A stretch of 64,000 bases of DNA from Deinococcales bacterium (GTDB lineage: Bacteria > Deinococcota > Deinococci > Deinococcales > JAAFIG01), in assembly GCA_025359505.1 (NCBI GenBank), contig JANYHH010000015.1, positions 23,306 through 87,305 of the forward strand, written 5' to 3'. The notes beneath the pieces are model-generated. The model was not told where the DNA came from, did no database searches, and saw nothing but the letters and a program-made list of their open reading frames with translations. Of this stretch, positions 8,293 to 16,957 are shown in pieces (the stretch's first letter is position 1; every line of letters begins with the position of its first letter). The translations under genes were made by a program, and so were the position numbers.

Positions 8293-9816
8293 TCAAGTGA
8301 TCAGCGGCAGGGTCACGATCGCGCTCGTCCCCACGCCCACTTGACCCTCGAGCCGAATCTGGCCGCCGTGCGCCAGTGCGATGGCTTTGGCAATCGCTAA
8401 GCCCAAACCCGTACCGTCCTTGGAGCGCTCGCGGCCGTTTGGACTGCGGTAGAAGCGCTCGAACACGCGCTCGGCTTCGCTGGGCGCAATGCCAATGCCG
8501 GTATCGCGCACGCACATGACCGCTTGTCCACCCTCGAGCCGCAGTTCCAGCGTGATCGCGCCCGCTTCAGGCGTGTAACGCACCGCGTTTTCGATCAGGA
8601 TCAGCAGCAGTTGTCGCAGGTGATCGCGGTCGCCGGACACCCAAGCTGGCTCGAGGGTCACGATGCTGAACTCGTGGGTTTCTGAGAGCGCTTGCCCTTG
8701 CGTCCAAGTTTCACTCAACAACTCGTGCAGGGCCACGCGCTCACGCTGCATCGCCACCGCGTTCTCGCCGCGTGCGAGCGAGAGCAGATTGGCGATCAAG
8801 CGCTGCATCCTTGAGGCTTCGCTCAGAGCCTCACTGACCATCTCGCGTTGCTCGTCGGGCGGAATGTTGGCGTGGCGGTTCAGCAGTTGCAAGTTGCCTT
8901 TGATCGAGGTCAGCGGGGCCCGCAACTCGTGGCTGACATCGGTCACGAAGCGCTCTTGAGCGGCGCTGAGTTGCCGCAAACGCGACTCGCTGTTTTGCAG
9001 CGCCTTCAGCGCGAGCTGCTGCTCGGAAATGTCGGTGAACGACACGGCGAAGCCGTCACCGGCGGGCGCGGCGGTGCTGCGAAACGTGCGGTCGATGCCC
9101 TCGTGGGTGTACTCAAACTCGCGCTGCCAGACCTGACCAGTCGTCACGACTTCGACGTAAGCGTCAAACAGGCCCTCGCTGCGATTGCCGGGCATTTCGG
9201 TCAACAATTGCTTACCGATCAGTTCAGCGCTCGAGCGACCGACGATCCGCTCGGCGGCCGGATTGCAATACAGCCACGTGAAATCCGTGATCTGGTTGTG
9301 TGCGTCGCGCAGGCTTTGGAAGATCATGAAACCGTCGGGCGTGGTCTGCTGCACCGCTCGAAAGCGCGTCTCGCTGATCTGCAACTGGCTTTGCGTTTCG
9401 CGCCGCTCGGTGACATCGCTGGCCATGCCAACGATGTGCGCCTGATCGCTGGGGCCGGGCGTATGTGTGATCGCGTCGCGGCTTTCAAACCAGCGCCATT
9501 GTCCCGTGGTGCGGTCGCGCAAACGGTACTCGGTCTGGGCGACCGTGCCGTTGGGCGCTTGCGCCAAGCGTGCGATGTGCGCTTTGACCAGAGGCTGATC
9601 GTCGACGTGCATCTGCTGCCGCGTGAAATCCGCGCCGAGCGCGATGATCTCAGCAGCGCGGTAGCCGAGCGACTGTGCCCCGGCTTCGTTGACGTACAGC
9701 GTCGCGCCAGCAGTGATATCGAAGACGTAAATCACGTTCGGGTTCGCCTCGAGCGCTTCGAGGGCCAGCGCTTGGAGTTGACTCGAGGGGGATTGGGTTT
9801 TCAAATCTTGGTTCAC
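8293..9816 (-). CDS. PAS-PAS sensor histidine kinase
   Basis: 507-aa soluble kinase with no TM segment. Order: PAS1 (about 20-140, ending with the PAC motif QAHIVGMASDVTERR), PAS2 (about 150-275, GFAVSFTDISEQQ), HisKA with the phosphorylated His in DVSHELRAPLTSIKGN (about residue 296), and HATPase_c with N box LILIENAVRYTPEAG, G1 DTGIGIAP, F box ERFYR and G2 GTGLGLAI. All catalytic boxes are intact. It probably senses a cytoplasmic cue such as redox, light or a ligand. The GTG start has GGAG 6 nt upstream, a conventional ribosome site. Partner candidate: the receiver-only protein ending at 8228. Confidence 0.9.
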   Translation of the reverse strand: MNQDLKTQSPSSQLQALALEALEANPNVIYVFDITAGATLYVNEAGAQSLGYRAAEIIALGADFTRQQMHVDDQPLVKAHIARLAQAPNGTVAQTEYRLRDRTTGQWRWFESRDAITHTPGPSDQAHIVGMASDVTERRETQSQLQISETRFRAVQQTTPDGFMIFQSLRDAHNQITDFTWLYCNPAAERIVGRSSAELIGKQLLTEMPGNRSEGLFDAYVEVVTTGQVWQREFEYTHEGIDRTFRSTAAPAGDGFAVSFTDISEQQLALKALQNSESRLRQLSAAQERFVTDVSHELRAPLTSIKGNLQLLNRHANIPPDEQREMVSEALSEASRMQRLIANLLSLARGENAVAMQRERVALHELLSETWTQGQALSETHEFSIVTLEPAWVSGDRDHLRQLLLILIENAVRYTPEAGAITLELRLEGGQAVMCVRDTGIGIAPSEAERVFERFYRSPNGRERSKDGTGLGLAIAKAIALAHGGQIRLEGQVGVGTSAIVTLPLIT

Positions 9817-10092
9817 TCGTGCTCCAAATCGGGTCGGAATTGACTTGCGCCATCGTTTAAAAAATGACGACTGGGCAGTTTATGAATTCTGTTAGAGACA
9901 GAACGGAAGCTGGTTCACTTTACAAACGATGCACACCAAGTCTTTCACGGCCGACATTACACTTCATCAGCCAGCCGTTCGCAACTTAAACTACAAAGCC
10001 ATTGCGGAATGCGAAAAAATTGCTTCGTAAAGCACGTCCAGCTTAAAACTCCAACTTGACGAATCCACGCAGCTTTCTCAGAGCGACCGATT

Positions 10093-10121
10093 TTTGCTCG
10101 AGACGTAACTGCTCGAGCAAA
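10093..10121. repeat. CTCGAG-based hairpin in a gene-free spacer
   Basis: TTTGCTCGAG (10093-10102) and CTCGAGCAAA (10112-10121) are perfect 10-bp inverted arms around a 9-nt loop. It lies 32 bp after the stop of the leftward SDR gene. No T-run follows on that strand, so it is a poor intrinsic terminator but could stabilise the mRNA end. I see no gene in the rest of the 9817-10152 spacer. Confidence 0.6.
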
Positions 10122-10152
10122 TGAACGCACCCGACGCGTTTTTACAATGACC

Positions 10153-10932
10153 TTAAACAGCCGCGCTCATACCGCCATCGAAATTGATCGCGCAACCGCT
10201 GACGAACGCGGCCCGGGGTGAAACCAAAAACGCGATCAAATCCGCGAACTCCTCAGCCTGCCCGACGCGCCCCAGTGGAATGCCGTTGTCACGCGGCAGG
10301 GTAGAGTAAATCGTTGTCAGCGGCACGCCCGTGGAGGCGCTGCGCCGCACCCACTGGTCAGACTCCACCAGCCCGATCAGCACGGCGTTGACGCGGATGT
10401 TGTCCGCCCCCAAATCCTTGGACATGGCCTTGGTCAGCGCCATGCCCGCCGCTCTGGAAACGCTCGAGGGCATACTGGCAGCGGCTGGAGTCTTACCGCC
10501 CGTGGCGAGGATGTTGAGGATTGAGCCGCCACCGCTGGCTCTGAGGTGCGGGATCACCAGCTTAGACAACCGAATCGGCGCGTGGAATTTCAGCGCCAGA
10601 TCATCGTCCCACGCGGCGTCACTGACTTGCTCGAAAGCTTGCGCGGCCGCTCGTCCCGCGTTGTTGACCAGCGCGTCGATCCGCCCAAAGCGCTGCACCG
10701 TCTGCGCGACTAAATTCTCCAGATGAGCAGGGTTGGTGACATCGGTTTGCACGGCCATGACGTTACCGCCAGCGGCCGCAATCTCGGTGGTGACGGCTTG
10801 CAGCTTCTGCAAGTTGCGGGCGCAAATCACGACGCTCGCGCCCTCCTTGGCCAGCGTCCGCGCCGCGCTCGCGCCGAGTCCGTCGCTGCTGCCGGTGATG
10901 ATGACCACTTTGCCGTTCAGTCCCAAATCCAT
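10153..10932 (-). CDS. SDR-family protein lacking the Tyr-Lys catalytic pair
   Basis: 259-aa Rossmann protein of the short-chain dehydrogenase/reductase superfamily. The NAD(P) motif TGSSDGLGAS, the acidic/aromatic LVNNAGRAA loop and the C-terminal SGCAINFDGG are normal. Where classical SDRs have Y-x3-K, this sequence reads MPSSVSRAAGMALTK, so Tyr is replaced by Ser and Lys by Arg. It may therefore be a divergent or catalytically altered member. The start is ATG 10932, which lies 7 nt after a TAGAAT box; upstream in-frame codons lack any signal. Substrate unknown. Confidence 0.8.
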   Translation of the reverse strand: MDLGLNGKVVIITGSSDGLGASAARTLAKEGASVVICARNLQKLQAVTTEIAAAGGNVMAVQTDVTNPAHLENLVAQTVQRFGRIDALVNNAGRAAAQAFEQVSDAAWDDDLALKFHAPIRLSKLVIPHLRASGGGSILNILATGGKTPAAASMPSSVSRAAGMALTKAMSKDLGADNIRVNAVLIGLVESDQWVRRSASTGVPLTTIYSTLPRDNGIPLGRVGQAEEFADLIAFLVSPRAAFVSGCAINFDGGMSAAV

Positions 10933-10951
10933 GAGCGCAATTCTAAGCCGG

Positions 10952-11497
10952 TCAGGGACGCTGGCGCTCCCAGCGCAGCCGCTCCTTTGAATCCAACTCA
11001 ATGCCGAGAAGCTGCAATAACCCATCCAGATCGTCCCACAGCATCGCGGGTAAGCTCAGCAGCTCGGCCCTCGTCAACCCTGCTCCCTTGTCCTCCAACT
11101 CCGGCTGGTCGTCCGTCTCGAGCACCGTCACCAGCGCACCGTCTGGCTGCTTGACCACGCCGAGCGTTGAGTCGCGCTGCCCCAAGAGCAGCACCGCATC
11201 AAAAGCGCCGTGCCAACGGTGATACAAATGGCTCGAGCGCCCGATGGCGGCCGTACCCATCACGGTTGACAGCAGGTTCACGCGTCCCGATGCCAGCCAG
11301 TGCGCCAGTTCGCACAGCGGCTCCAAAGCGTGCTTGACGGGATTGCCACAGGTCAAGCGCAGCGGCGTGGCCAGTCCGATGTCCAGTTCCAGATCGCCGT
11401 GAACGTCCCACGGATCATCCGTTGCTTTCGCCCCCCTCGCCAGTGAGCGCAGGGTTGCCTCGCCGAGTTCGCTGGGAATGAACCGCACGTGACGCAT
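10952..11497 (-). CDS. Conserved hypothetical protein
   Basis: 181 aa, acidic, with a Trp/His-rich middle (ELAHWLASGRVN, SSHLYHRWHG) and a C-terminal helical region (LLSLPAMLWDDLDGLLQLLG). I do not recognise a family. It begins 6 nt after TAGAAT, with a promoter-to-start sequence almost identical to that of the SDR gene 19 bp downstream (TAGAAT-GCGCTC-ATG in both, one base apart). No signal peptide or TM helix is visible. Confidence 0.65.
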   Translation of the reverse strand: MRHVRFIPSELGEATLRSLARGAKATDDPWDVHGDLELDIGLATPLRLTCGNPVKHALEPLCELAHWLASGRVNLLSTVMGTAAIGRSSHLYHRWHGAFDAVLLLGQRDSTLGVVKQPDGALVTVLETDDQPELEDKGAGLTRAELLSLPAMLWDDLDGLLQLLGIELDSKERLRWERQRP

Positions 11498-11585
11498 GAG
11501 CGCATTCTACGAAACTTCTGGCTCGAGGGGGAAAAAGGCGAAAGGCAAAGGGAACTGCTCGGGTTTCGCCTGCCTTTGCTTGCCT

Positions 11586-12080
11586 TCACCAACCCATGCT
11601 GCCGGGGATGCCTTTGAACGGGCCTACAACGTCAGCCGTGATCCACCCGCCGTAAAAAGGGCCCGGTTGCGGCGTGACGCGCTGACCGTCCACGAAGCAG
11701 CCATCGCCGTCTTGCAGCGCGACGCGCCCCGCGTAGAACGCCAGATACTCCGCGATGGCTTCAAAACCTCGAGACGGGGCGCTGTAATACCACGCCACTT
11801 CATTGCCGTTCAGCGCGTAGTACCGCGCCGCGCCCTTCCACTCGCAGAAACTCGAGCCACCACTTTTCGTCAGGCGCTCCATGCGAATGTCTTCGGGTGG
11901 CAAGTAGTACACCGGCGGGTGCGAGGTCTCCAGTACGCGGTAAGCGCGTGTCGTGTCCGCCAGCAACGCGCCAGCACTGATGATCTGAATGCGCTTTTGA
12001 ATCGGCTCCAAACGCGGTGGGCGCGGGTAATCCCAGACGGATTCTTGGCTTTGAGTGGGGCGAATCGGTGTGGGTTTCAC
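11586..12080 (-). CDS. DUF427 protein
   Basis: 164-aa DUF427 domain protein: ESVWDYPRPPRLEP, RVLETSHPPVYYLPPEDI and SSFCEWKGAARYY are the conserved stretches, followed by a C-terminal AIAEYLAFYAGR. The family is small, soluble and widespread; its biochemical role is not established. I place the start at GTG 12080 (MKPTPIRPTQ), because homologues begin near this point and the five codons before it add nothing, but a TTG at 12095 cannot be excluded. No clear promoter or ribosome site decides it. Confidence 0.78.
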   Translation of the reverse strand: MKPTPIRPTQSQESVWDYPRPPRLEPIQKRIQIISAGALLADTTRAYRVLETSHPPVYYLPPEDIRMERLTKSGGSSFCEWKGAARYYALNGNEVAWYYSAPSRGFEAIAEYLAFYAGRVALQDGDGCFVDGQRVTPQPGPFYGGWITADVVGPFKGIPGSMGW

Positions 12081-12256
12081 ACACCCATGATGCAACCTCG
12101 AGCGGCAACTGCACAGCGCTCTGGATTAGATTCTGACTCGGGCGTTTAACCCCTGTTCGCGTCGTACCCATGCCCGCGAGGCTTGCCAGTGAAACGAGCC
12201 TAAATTGAGCGTTGCCTACTCGAGTTTCACGCGACTCCAGCTTATGATTCGCGGTG

Positions 12257-13609
12257 ATGGCAAGAGTCCAAACGCAGTACAAATGCTCCTCCTGCGGCTA
12301 CACCGCTGCCAAGACGCTGGGGCGTTGCCCGAGTTGCAGCGCGTGGAACAGCTTCGAGGAAGTCACCCCGGTCGCCAGCTCAAAATCTGGCTTTTCCAGC
12401 GCCCCTCGAGTCCCCTCGAGCGCGGTCGTGCGCTTAAATACTGTGGCGATGCAGGAAGAGCCGCGCACCCCGAGCGGCGTCTCCGAATTGGATCGCGTGC
12501 TGGGTGGCGGTTGGGTCGCGGGCGGTGTGGTGCTGCTCGGCGGCGAGCCGGGCATCGGTAAAAGCACGTTGCTGCTGCAAGTCGCGGATCACCTCGCCAA
12601 GCGCGGCGAGAAAGTGCTGTACGTCGCAGGCGAGGAGAGCTTGGAGCAGGTGCGCCTGCGGGCCGTGCGGCTCGGCGTTGAAAGCGACATCTTGATGACC
12701 CGCGACACCAACGCCGACGGCATCGCGGCACTCTTGGAGTTCGAGCGCCCCAAGCTCACCATCGTGGATTCGATCCAGACCGTGCAAGTCGACGAGGGCG
12801 GCGCGACCGGCAGCGTCTCGCAGGTGCGCGAGGCTACAGCCCGCTTGACCCGTGCCGCCAAAGAGACTGGCTGCGCGATGGTGCTGGTCGGTCACGTCAC
12901 CAAGGACGGCACGGTCGCCGGGCCCAAAGTGATGGAGCACATCGTCGACGCCGTGCTGATGCTCGAGTCGGTCGGGCATTACCGCTTGCTCAGGAGCGTC
13001 AAAAACCGCTTCGGGTCGGTCGGTGAGCTGGGTGTCTTTGACATGCAGGAGCGCGGTTTAATCGCCGTGGACAACCCCTCGAGCGCGTTCTTAGCCGAGC
13101 GGCCCGTCGGCGTGCCCGGCAGCGTGATCGCCGCGACGATGGACGGCCAGCGACCGCTGCTGTTGGAGGTGCAAGCCCTCGCTGCCAAGACGCCGTACCC
13201 ATCGCCGAAGCGCGTGTCGGTCGGCTTGGATGCCCGTCGCGTGGACGTGATCCTCGCGGTGCTCGAGCGTAGGTTAGAACTGAGCTTGGGTGGTTTGGAT
13301 GTCTACGTCAATCTGGCGGGCGGTCTGCGCGTCGTCGATCCCGGCCTCGACTTGGCATTGGCGCTGGCGGTCTACAGTGCGGTGATGATGAAACCGATGC
13401 CCGAAGGGATCGCGGTTTTCGCCGAGGTCGGTTTGGCCGGTGAGGTTCGCAGCGTCTCGCAATCGGCGCGGCGCATCACCGAAGCGCAACGCAGCGGGCT
13501 GCAACGCCTCGTCGCGCCGCCCGGTGCAGCTAAAATCGGTACGAGCAAAAGCAGCGATATCGTCGCGGTGAAAAGCGTCAAAGACGCGATCAGAGCCGTC
13601 TGGGGCTGA
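12257..13609 (+). CDS. radA: DNA repair protein RadA (Sms)
   Basis: 450 aa. Domains: N-terminal four-Cys zinc finger ([18 protein letters not shown]), RecA-like ATPase with Walker [13 protein letters not shown] (about 95-106) and the RadA signature [15 protein letters not shown] (about 250-265), then a Lon-protease-like C-terminal domain ([24 protein letters not shown]). RadA is a branch-migration helicase acting in recombinational repair. A TATGAT box at 12243-12248 is 8 nt before ATG 12257 (an adjacent GTG at 12254 would be 5 nt away), so the gene is leaderless. The yacL-type gene follows, as in the radA(-disA)-yacL order of Firmicutes. Confidence 0.95.
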   Translation: MARVQTQYKCSSCGYTAAKTLGRCPSCSAWNSFEEVTPVASSKSGFSSAPRVPSSAVVRLNTVAMQEEPRTPSGVSELDRVLGGGWVAGGVVLLGGEPGIGKSTLLLQVADHLAKRGEKVLYVAGEESLEQVRLRAVRLGVESDILMTRDTNADGIAALLEFERPKLTIVDSIQTVQVDEGGATGSVSQVREATARLTRAAKETGCAMVLVGHVTKDGTVAGPKVMEHIVDAVLMLESVGHYRLLRSVKNRFGSVGELGVFDMQERGLIAVDNPSSAFLAERPVGVPGSVIAATMDGQRPLLLEVQALAAKTPYPSPKRVSVGLDARRVDVILAVLERRLELSLGGLDVYVNLAGGLRVVDPGLDLALALAVYSAVMMKPMPEGIAVFAEVGLAGEVRSVSQSARRITEAQRSGLQRLVAPPGAAKIGTSKSSDIVAVKSVKDAIRAVWG

Positions 13610-13733
13610 GCGCTTCCTGTCTGGTCTCGAGGGGTTTCGCCTTCACTCAAAGCAGCCCAAGTCATAGGCAAGACGGCGATGCAATCCTTCACTTCACATC
13701 CTCAGCGCTGTTCGTGAAATACTGAATACAGAC

Positions 13734-13793
13734 ATGGAAGCCTCCCAGCAACCTCAGCATGACGTGACGCTCGAGGCGGCTGGGCTGACATGA
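13734..13793 (+). CDS. Possible 19-codon leader peptide coupled to yacL
   Basis: ATG 13734 opens a 19-residue frame (MEASQQPQHDVTLEAAGLT) whose TGA overlaps the ATG of the PIN/TRAM gene as ATGA. The precise 4-nt overlap and the lack of another ribosome site for the downstream gene suggest translational coupling. Its reality is an inference; there is no clear -10 box at the usual distance. Confidence 0.35.
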   Translation: MEASQQPQHDVTLEAAGLT

Positions 13794-14872
13794 ACAAACC
13801 TTGGCTCGAGCTGAACGACCTCAGCCACTCCGATCCGCTGCGGGTTGTGATTCGCGGGTTGCTGGTGCTGCTCGGCGCGTGGATCGCGTACGGAATAGCG
13901 CCGCACATCGTCAGCGACGGTGTTAATCAGGTTTACATCGTCGCGCTCGGGGCGCTGGTCACATCGCTGTTCACCGGCCGCCCGAGCGCGTGGCTGCGCG
14001 GCTTGGTGGGCCGCTTCGCAGCCGCGTGGGTCAACTTAGAGCCGCAGGTCGTGTTCGCGGCGACGGTAGCGACGATTGCCGCGCTGCTGATTAGCGTACT
14101 CCTTAACAGCGTGCTGTCCAACATCCCCGGTTACGCGTGGTACTACCAGCTCGCCATCACCGCGCTTTTAGAGCTGTTCCTCGTCAGCGTCGCCGTGCAG
14201 GGCAGTGACGCGTTTCGCATGCTCTCGAACCGCACTCCAGAGCGCCCTCGAGTGACAGTCACTGTCCCCAACCTCAATACCAAGCTGCTGGACACCAGCG
14301 TGATTATCGACGGGCGGATTTTGGAAGTCGCGCAGACCGGTTTCTTGGAAGGGCCGCTGATCGTGCCCGGATTTGTCCTGCGCGAGCTGCAATTTTTCGC
14401 CGACCAGTCCGATCACGCCAAGCGCAGCAAGGGCCGGCGCGGCTTAGAGGTCTTAGAGAAGCTGCGAGCGATGCGCGACGTGGAGCTGACTGTGCGCGAG
14501 TTTGAAGACACCGGCGGCGGCGTGGACGACCGCTTGATTCGCGCCGCGCAGGAAATCGGCGCGTCGGTCGTGACCAACGACAGCGGACTCGCCAGAGTCG
14601 CGCAGTTGCAAGATGTCAGAGCGCTGAGTTTCAACTTATTGGCAGACGCCTTGAAAACCCGTTTCGGGGCGGGGGACGAATTTGACCTGCAAGTCATCAA
14701 AGAGGGCAGCCAACCCGGTCAGGGCATCGGGTACTTGGAAGATGGCACGATGGTCGTGATCGAGGACGGCATGGCCTTCAAGGGTCGCACCGTGCGCGTG
14801 TTGGTCAGCACCGTGACCCAAACCAGTCTCGGGCGGATGGTCTTTGCCAAACCCAAAGAAGTCCTCACCTAA
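13790..14872 (+). CDS. yacL: Membrane-anchored PIN/TRAM protein (YacL family)
   Basis: 360 aa. Three to four TM helices in residues 15-140, then a PIN nuclease-like domain starting KLLDTSVIIDGRILEVAQTGFL and containing SKGRRGLEVLEKL and SVVTNDSGLARVAQL with conserved acidic residues, and a C-terminal TRAM RNA-binding domain (GIGYLEDGTMVVIEDG). This is the standard YacL architecture and length. The family is thought to be an RNase of the inner membrane with unknown targets. It lies just downstream of radA, a conserved neighbourhood, and may be translated by coupling to the small frame ending at 13793. Confidence 0.9.
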   Translation: MNKPWLELNDLSHSDPLRVVIRGLLVLLGAWIAYGIAPHIVSDGVNQVYIVALGALVTSLFTGRPSAWLRGLVGRFAAAWVNLEPQVVFAATVATIAALLISVLLNSVLSNIPGYAWYYQLAITALLELFLVSVAVQGSDAFRMLSNRTPERPRVTVTVPNLNTKLLDTSVIIDGRILEVAQTGFLEGPLIVPGFVLRELQFFADQSDHAKRSKGRRGLEVLEKLRAMRDVELTVREFEDTGGGVDDRLIRAAQEIGASVVTNDSGLARVAQLQDVRALSFNLLADALKTRFGAGDEFDLQVIKEGSQPGQGIGYLEDGTMVVIEDGMAFKGRTVRVLVSTVTQTSLGRMVFAKPKEVLT

Positions 14873-14942
14873 ACAGTCTGTGCTGTACGAGCCTCATCGT
14901 GATTCCCCAACAATTTTAAACTCGAGCGCGATAAGCTACCCC

Positions 14943-15584
14943 ATGCCCCGCATTCTGCTGATCGAGGACAACCCCGACCAAGCGTTCGTGGCCAGCCGTT
15001 ACCTCGAGCGGGCTGGGTTCGCCGTTGCACACCAACCGACGGGGGCACTGGGTTTGGAAAGCGCCCGCAGCGGCGGGTTTGACATGGTGATGCTCGATTA
15101 CGCGCTGCCAGACACTGATGGCCTGACGCTTCTGGAGGCGCTAATCCCACTGGGGCTGCCCGTCGTGCTGGTGACAGGGCGCTCCGAAGCGCAACTGGCG
15201 GTCAGAGCTTTGCAAGCGGGCGCGGTCAACTACATCGTCAAAGACAGCCATTACCTCTCCAAGCTCCCCGACATCGCCCGTGAAACCTTGGAGCGCATCA
15301 CCGCCGCACCCGTCAGCTTAGAACCGCGCCGCGACCGCCTGAGCGAAGAGGAAACCTTAGAGCGTTTCCGTCTCGTGGTGCGTAAAGCGTTGGAGCCGAT
15401 GCTGCCGCTGTTCAAAGCCCGCATCAAAAGCAGTAATTTCAGCGATGCCGTCGAAGAGTTAGAGCGCGTGCTCGAGGCGACCGAAACTGTGCTGGACGAG
15501 GAACTCGAGGTGCTGGATCAACTCCTGTACGAGGAGTTATCGCGCACGCTGAGCTTGGAGGAACGCGCTGCGCTGCCGCGTTAG
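14943..15584 (+). CDS. Response regulator with a short C-terminal helical region
   Basis: 213 aa. A receiver domain occupies residues 1-120: LLIEDNPDQ (acidic pocket), phosphoacceptor in VMLDYALPDTDG, Thr in LVTGRS and Lys in YIVKDSHYL. The remaining 90 residues are charged and helical (EELERVLEATETVLDEELEVLDQLLYEEL), coiled-coil-like rather than DNA-binding. The start at 14943 is chosen because TAAGCT lies 5 nt upstream and the receiver domain begins there. No kinase is adjacent. Confidence 0.85.
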   Translation: MPRILLIEDNPDQAFVASRYLERAGFAVAHQPTGALGLESARSGGFDMVMLDYALPDTDGLTLLEALIPLGLPVVLVTGRSEAQLAVRALQAGAVNYIVKDSHYLSKLPDIARETLERITAAPVSLEPRRDRLSEEETLERFRLVVRKALEPMLPLFKARIKSSNFSDAVEELERVLEATETVLDEELEVLDQLLYEELSRTLSLEERAALPR

Positions 15585-15630
15585 AATTCTTGTCACTTAG
15601 GCTCAAGTGTGGTAAATTTTTCATCCGCGT

Positions 15631-15706
15631 GGGTTGTTAGCTCAGTCGGTAGAGCGATGGTCTCCAAAACCATAGGTCGTAGGTTCGAGCCCTGCACGAC
15701 CCGCCA
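15631..15706 (+). tRNA. tRNA-Trp (CCA)
   Basis: 76-nt cloverleaf: acceptor GGGTTGT/ACGACCC, D-arm GCTC-GAGC, anticodon loop CTCCAAA giving CCA, T-loop TTCGAGC, and an encoded 3' CCA (15704-15706). Confidence 0.97.
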
Positions 15707-15712
15707 GTAAAG

Positions 15713-15737
15713 AACCCCCGTCAATGATGGGGGTTTT
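15713..15737. terminator. Bidirectional terminator between tRNA-Trp and the PIN gene
   Basis: AACCCCC (15713-15719) pairs with GGGGGTT (15729-15735), followed by T-rich sequence; on the other strand it also ends in A/T. The stop codon of the leftward PIN gene (complement of 15721-15723) lies inside the loop. Confidence 0.75.
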
Positions 15738-16305
15738 CACTTGAATCAAACACGCGCCGCAACCATCTGGCAGTCATCGGCAATTCCTGCTGCTCGAGCG
15801 TCTCGAGGATTTCTGAGATGGTTTTGGGCGGATTGATCAGTGCGCGTTGAATCGCCCAAATCGTTTGGATGACTGATTGTGGATCGTCCTCAAGCAACCG
15901 ATGCACAAACTCGTCCGGGTGGAGCGCTTCAATACCGTATGGTGCGAGCGTATCGCGTGGGAAATCGCGCAGGTTTTTCGTGACGATGACTTGAGCTTGG
16001 CAGTGAATGGCGGCTGCCAAAACGTGACGGTCATCGGCATCGGGCAATTTTAAGCGCAGTTCAGTGTCTTCAAAACCCTCGACCAATGCCTCGGGTATGG
16101 CGGCATTCATCTGATCGCTGGTGCGTTGCACGCGGACTTGGGGGATATCTGGGCGGTTCAGGAGCAAATTCCGCATCCACTCCGCTTGAATGCGTTGAGA
16201 CCAGCGCACGCGCACGTCAGACAAAATGCCTAGATGCATGAAGAAATCGCGGAGTGGCGCTGCGTACAAGATGTTTGCATCCAGCATCACGGTGACTGCC
16301 TTCAT
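15721..16305 (-). CDS. PIN-domain toxin (VapC-like)
   Basis: 194 aa. PIN core: VMLDANILYAAPLRDFF (first Asp), WSQRIQAEWMRNL (Glu), KLPDADDRHVLAAAIH (Asp pair) and IVTKNLRDFP (Asp region). About 60 extra C-terminal residues follow (AIQRALINPPKTISEILETLEQQEL), as in the PIN proteins paired with excisionase-type HTH antitoxins. It overlaps the upstream HTH gene by one base (TGATG). Probable RNase toxin; target unknown. Confidence 0.82.
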   Translation of the reverse strand: MKAVTVMLDANILYAAPLRDFFMHLGILSDVRVRWSQRIQAEWMRNLLLNRPDIPQVRVQRTSDQMNAAIPEALVEGFEDTELRLKLPDADDRHVLAAAIHCQAQVIVTKNLRDFPRDTLAPYGIEALHPDEFVHRLLEDDPQSVIQTIWAIQRALINPPKTISEILETLEQQELPMTARWLRRVFDSSENPHH

Positions 16306-16733
16306 CAGTAACCGAGACCGAGTTCCTGACTTTCTGCCATGAGTTCCCGCATGATCTCCAAACTTTTTTGGCGTTGCACGTTTTTGAATTCCAAAGCGTC
16401 TTCGAGTATGACGCGGCGGTGCGTTCCAACGAGGTAAAACGGCAGCTTGCCTTCCTCGAGTAAGCGCACGGCGTATGGGCGCGAGACCTTGAGCAAATCA
16501 GCCAACTCAGCAGTGCTTAGGTGAGTGTCACCTTGGACGAGGCGAACGGGGTGTCCGCTGCTGATCTCGGTCAGCACCTCCAGAATCAGCTTGGCGATTT
16601 GGTCTGGAATAACAAGGGTTTGCGAACCGAGTTGCAGGGTTGTGCCTTTACCACTGTGCTGATTGAGGGCGTCGCGCAGGGTTTGGGCGGCTTTGAGGTC
16701 AGATGCCTCGAGTTTGTAATGATTGCTGTGCAT
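16305..16733 (-). CDS. Excisionase-type HTH antitoxin partner of the PIN toxin
   Basis: 142 aa with a MerR/Xis-like HTH at about residues 75-125 (LSTAELADLLKVSRPYAVRLLEEGKLPFYLVGTHRRV). The N-terminal third is helical and probably contacts the toxin or dimerises. The start is ATG 16733 because TAAAGT lies 5 nt upstream; the longer frame from a TTG would run through that -10 box. Likely autorepressor of the pair. Confidence 0.8.
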   Translation of the reverse strand: MHSNHYKLEASDLKAAQTLRDALNQHSGKGTTLQLGSQTLVIPDQIAKLILEVLTEISSGHPVRLVQGDTHLSTAELADLLKVSRPYAVRLLEEGKLPFYLVGTHRRVILEDALEFKNVQRQKSLEIMRELMAESQELGLGY

Positions 16734-16817
16734 GGCTGACTTTACCAAATAGTGCCAGTTGTAAGTGTAATAAACAAAATAAACAATTTACGTTTTTGCG
16801 CTGTCACCCGCTCGAGG

Positions 16818-16868
16818 CTAGAGCGCCAGCAGCGTCTCGAGAATCGCGCCGACTGTCAGTTCCGGGAA
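16818..16868 (-). pseudogene. Possible remnant of an MmeI-like gene 3' end
   Basis: On the complement, a short frame reads FPELTVGAILETLLAL and then a stop. This resembles the C-terminus of the type IIL enzyme encoded about 1 kb away (LTTDAILETLLELN), and the DNA matches around CAGCAGCGTCTCGAG. It may be a leftover from an earlier copy or rearrangement. The match is short. Confidence 0.3.
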
Positions 16869-16957
16869 CATCGCGTCGTTCAAGACTTATGTGGCCTGTT
16901 CAATCCCGTTTGATCGTAGCAAAAGTCGTCATTACTCGCACCTGTACACTGAACACC

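Noticed and set aside
8848..9843. 331-aa frame antisense to the histidine kinase
   Set aside because: Mirror of the high-GC kinase coding strand; composition (His/Arg/Ala/Gly) and lack of motifs mark it as a shadow.
9929..10030. 33-codon frame in the 9.8-10.15 kb spacer
   Set aside because: No -10 box or ribosome site at a usable distance and no similarity I know.
10093..10121. Hairpin read as an intrinsic terminator of the SDR gene
   Set aside because: No T-run follows on the transcribed strand; kept as a repeat only.
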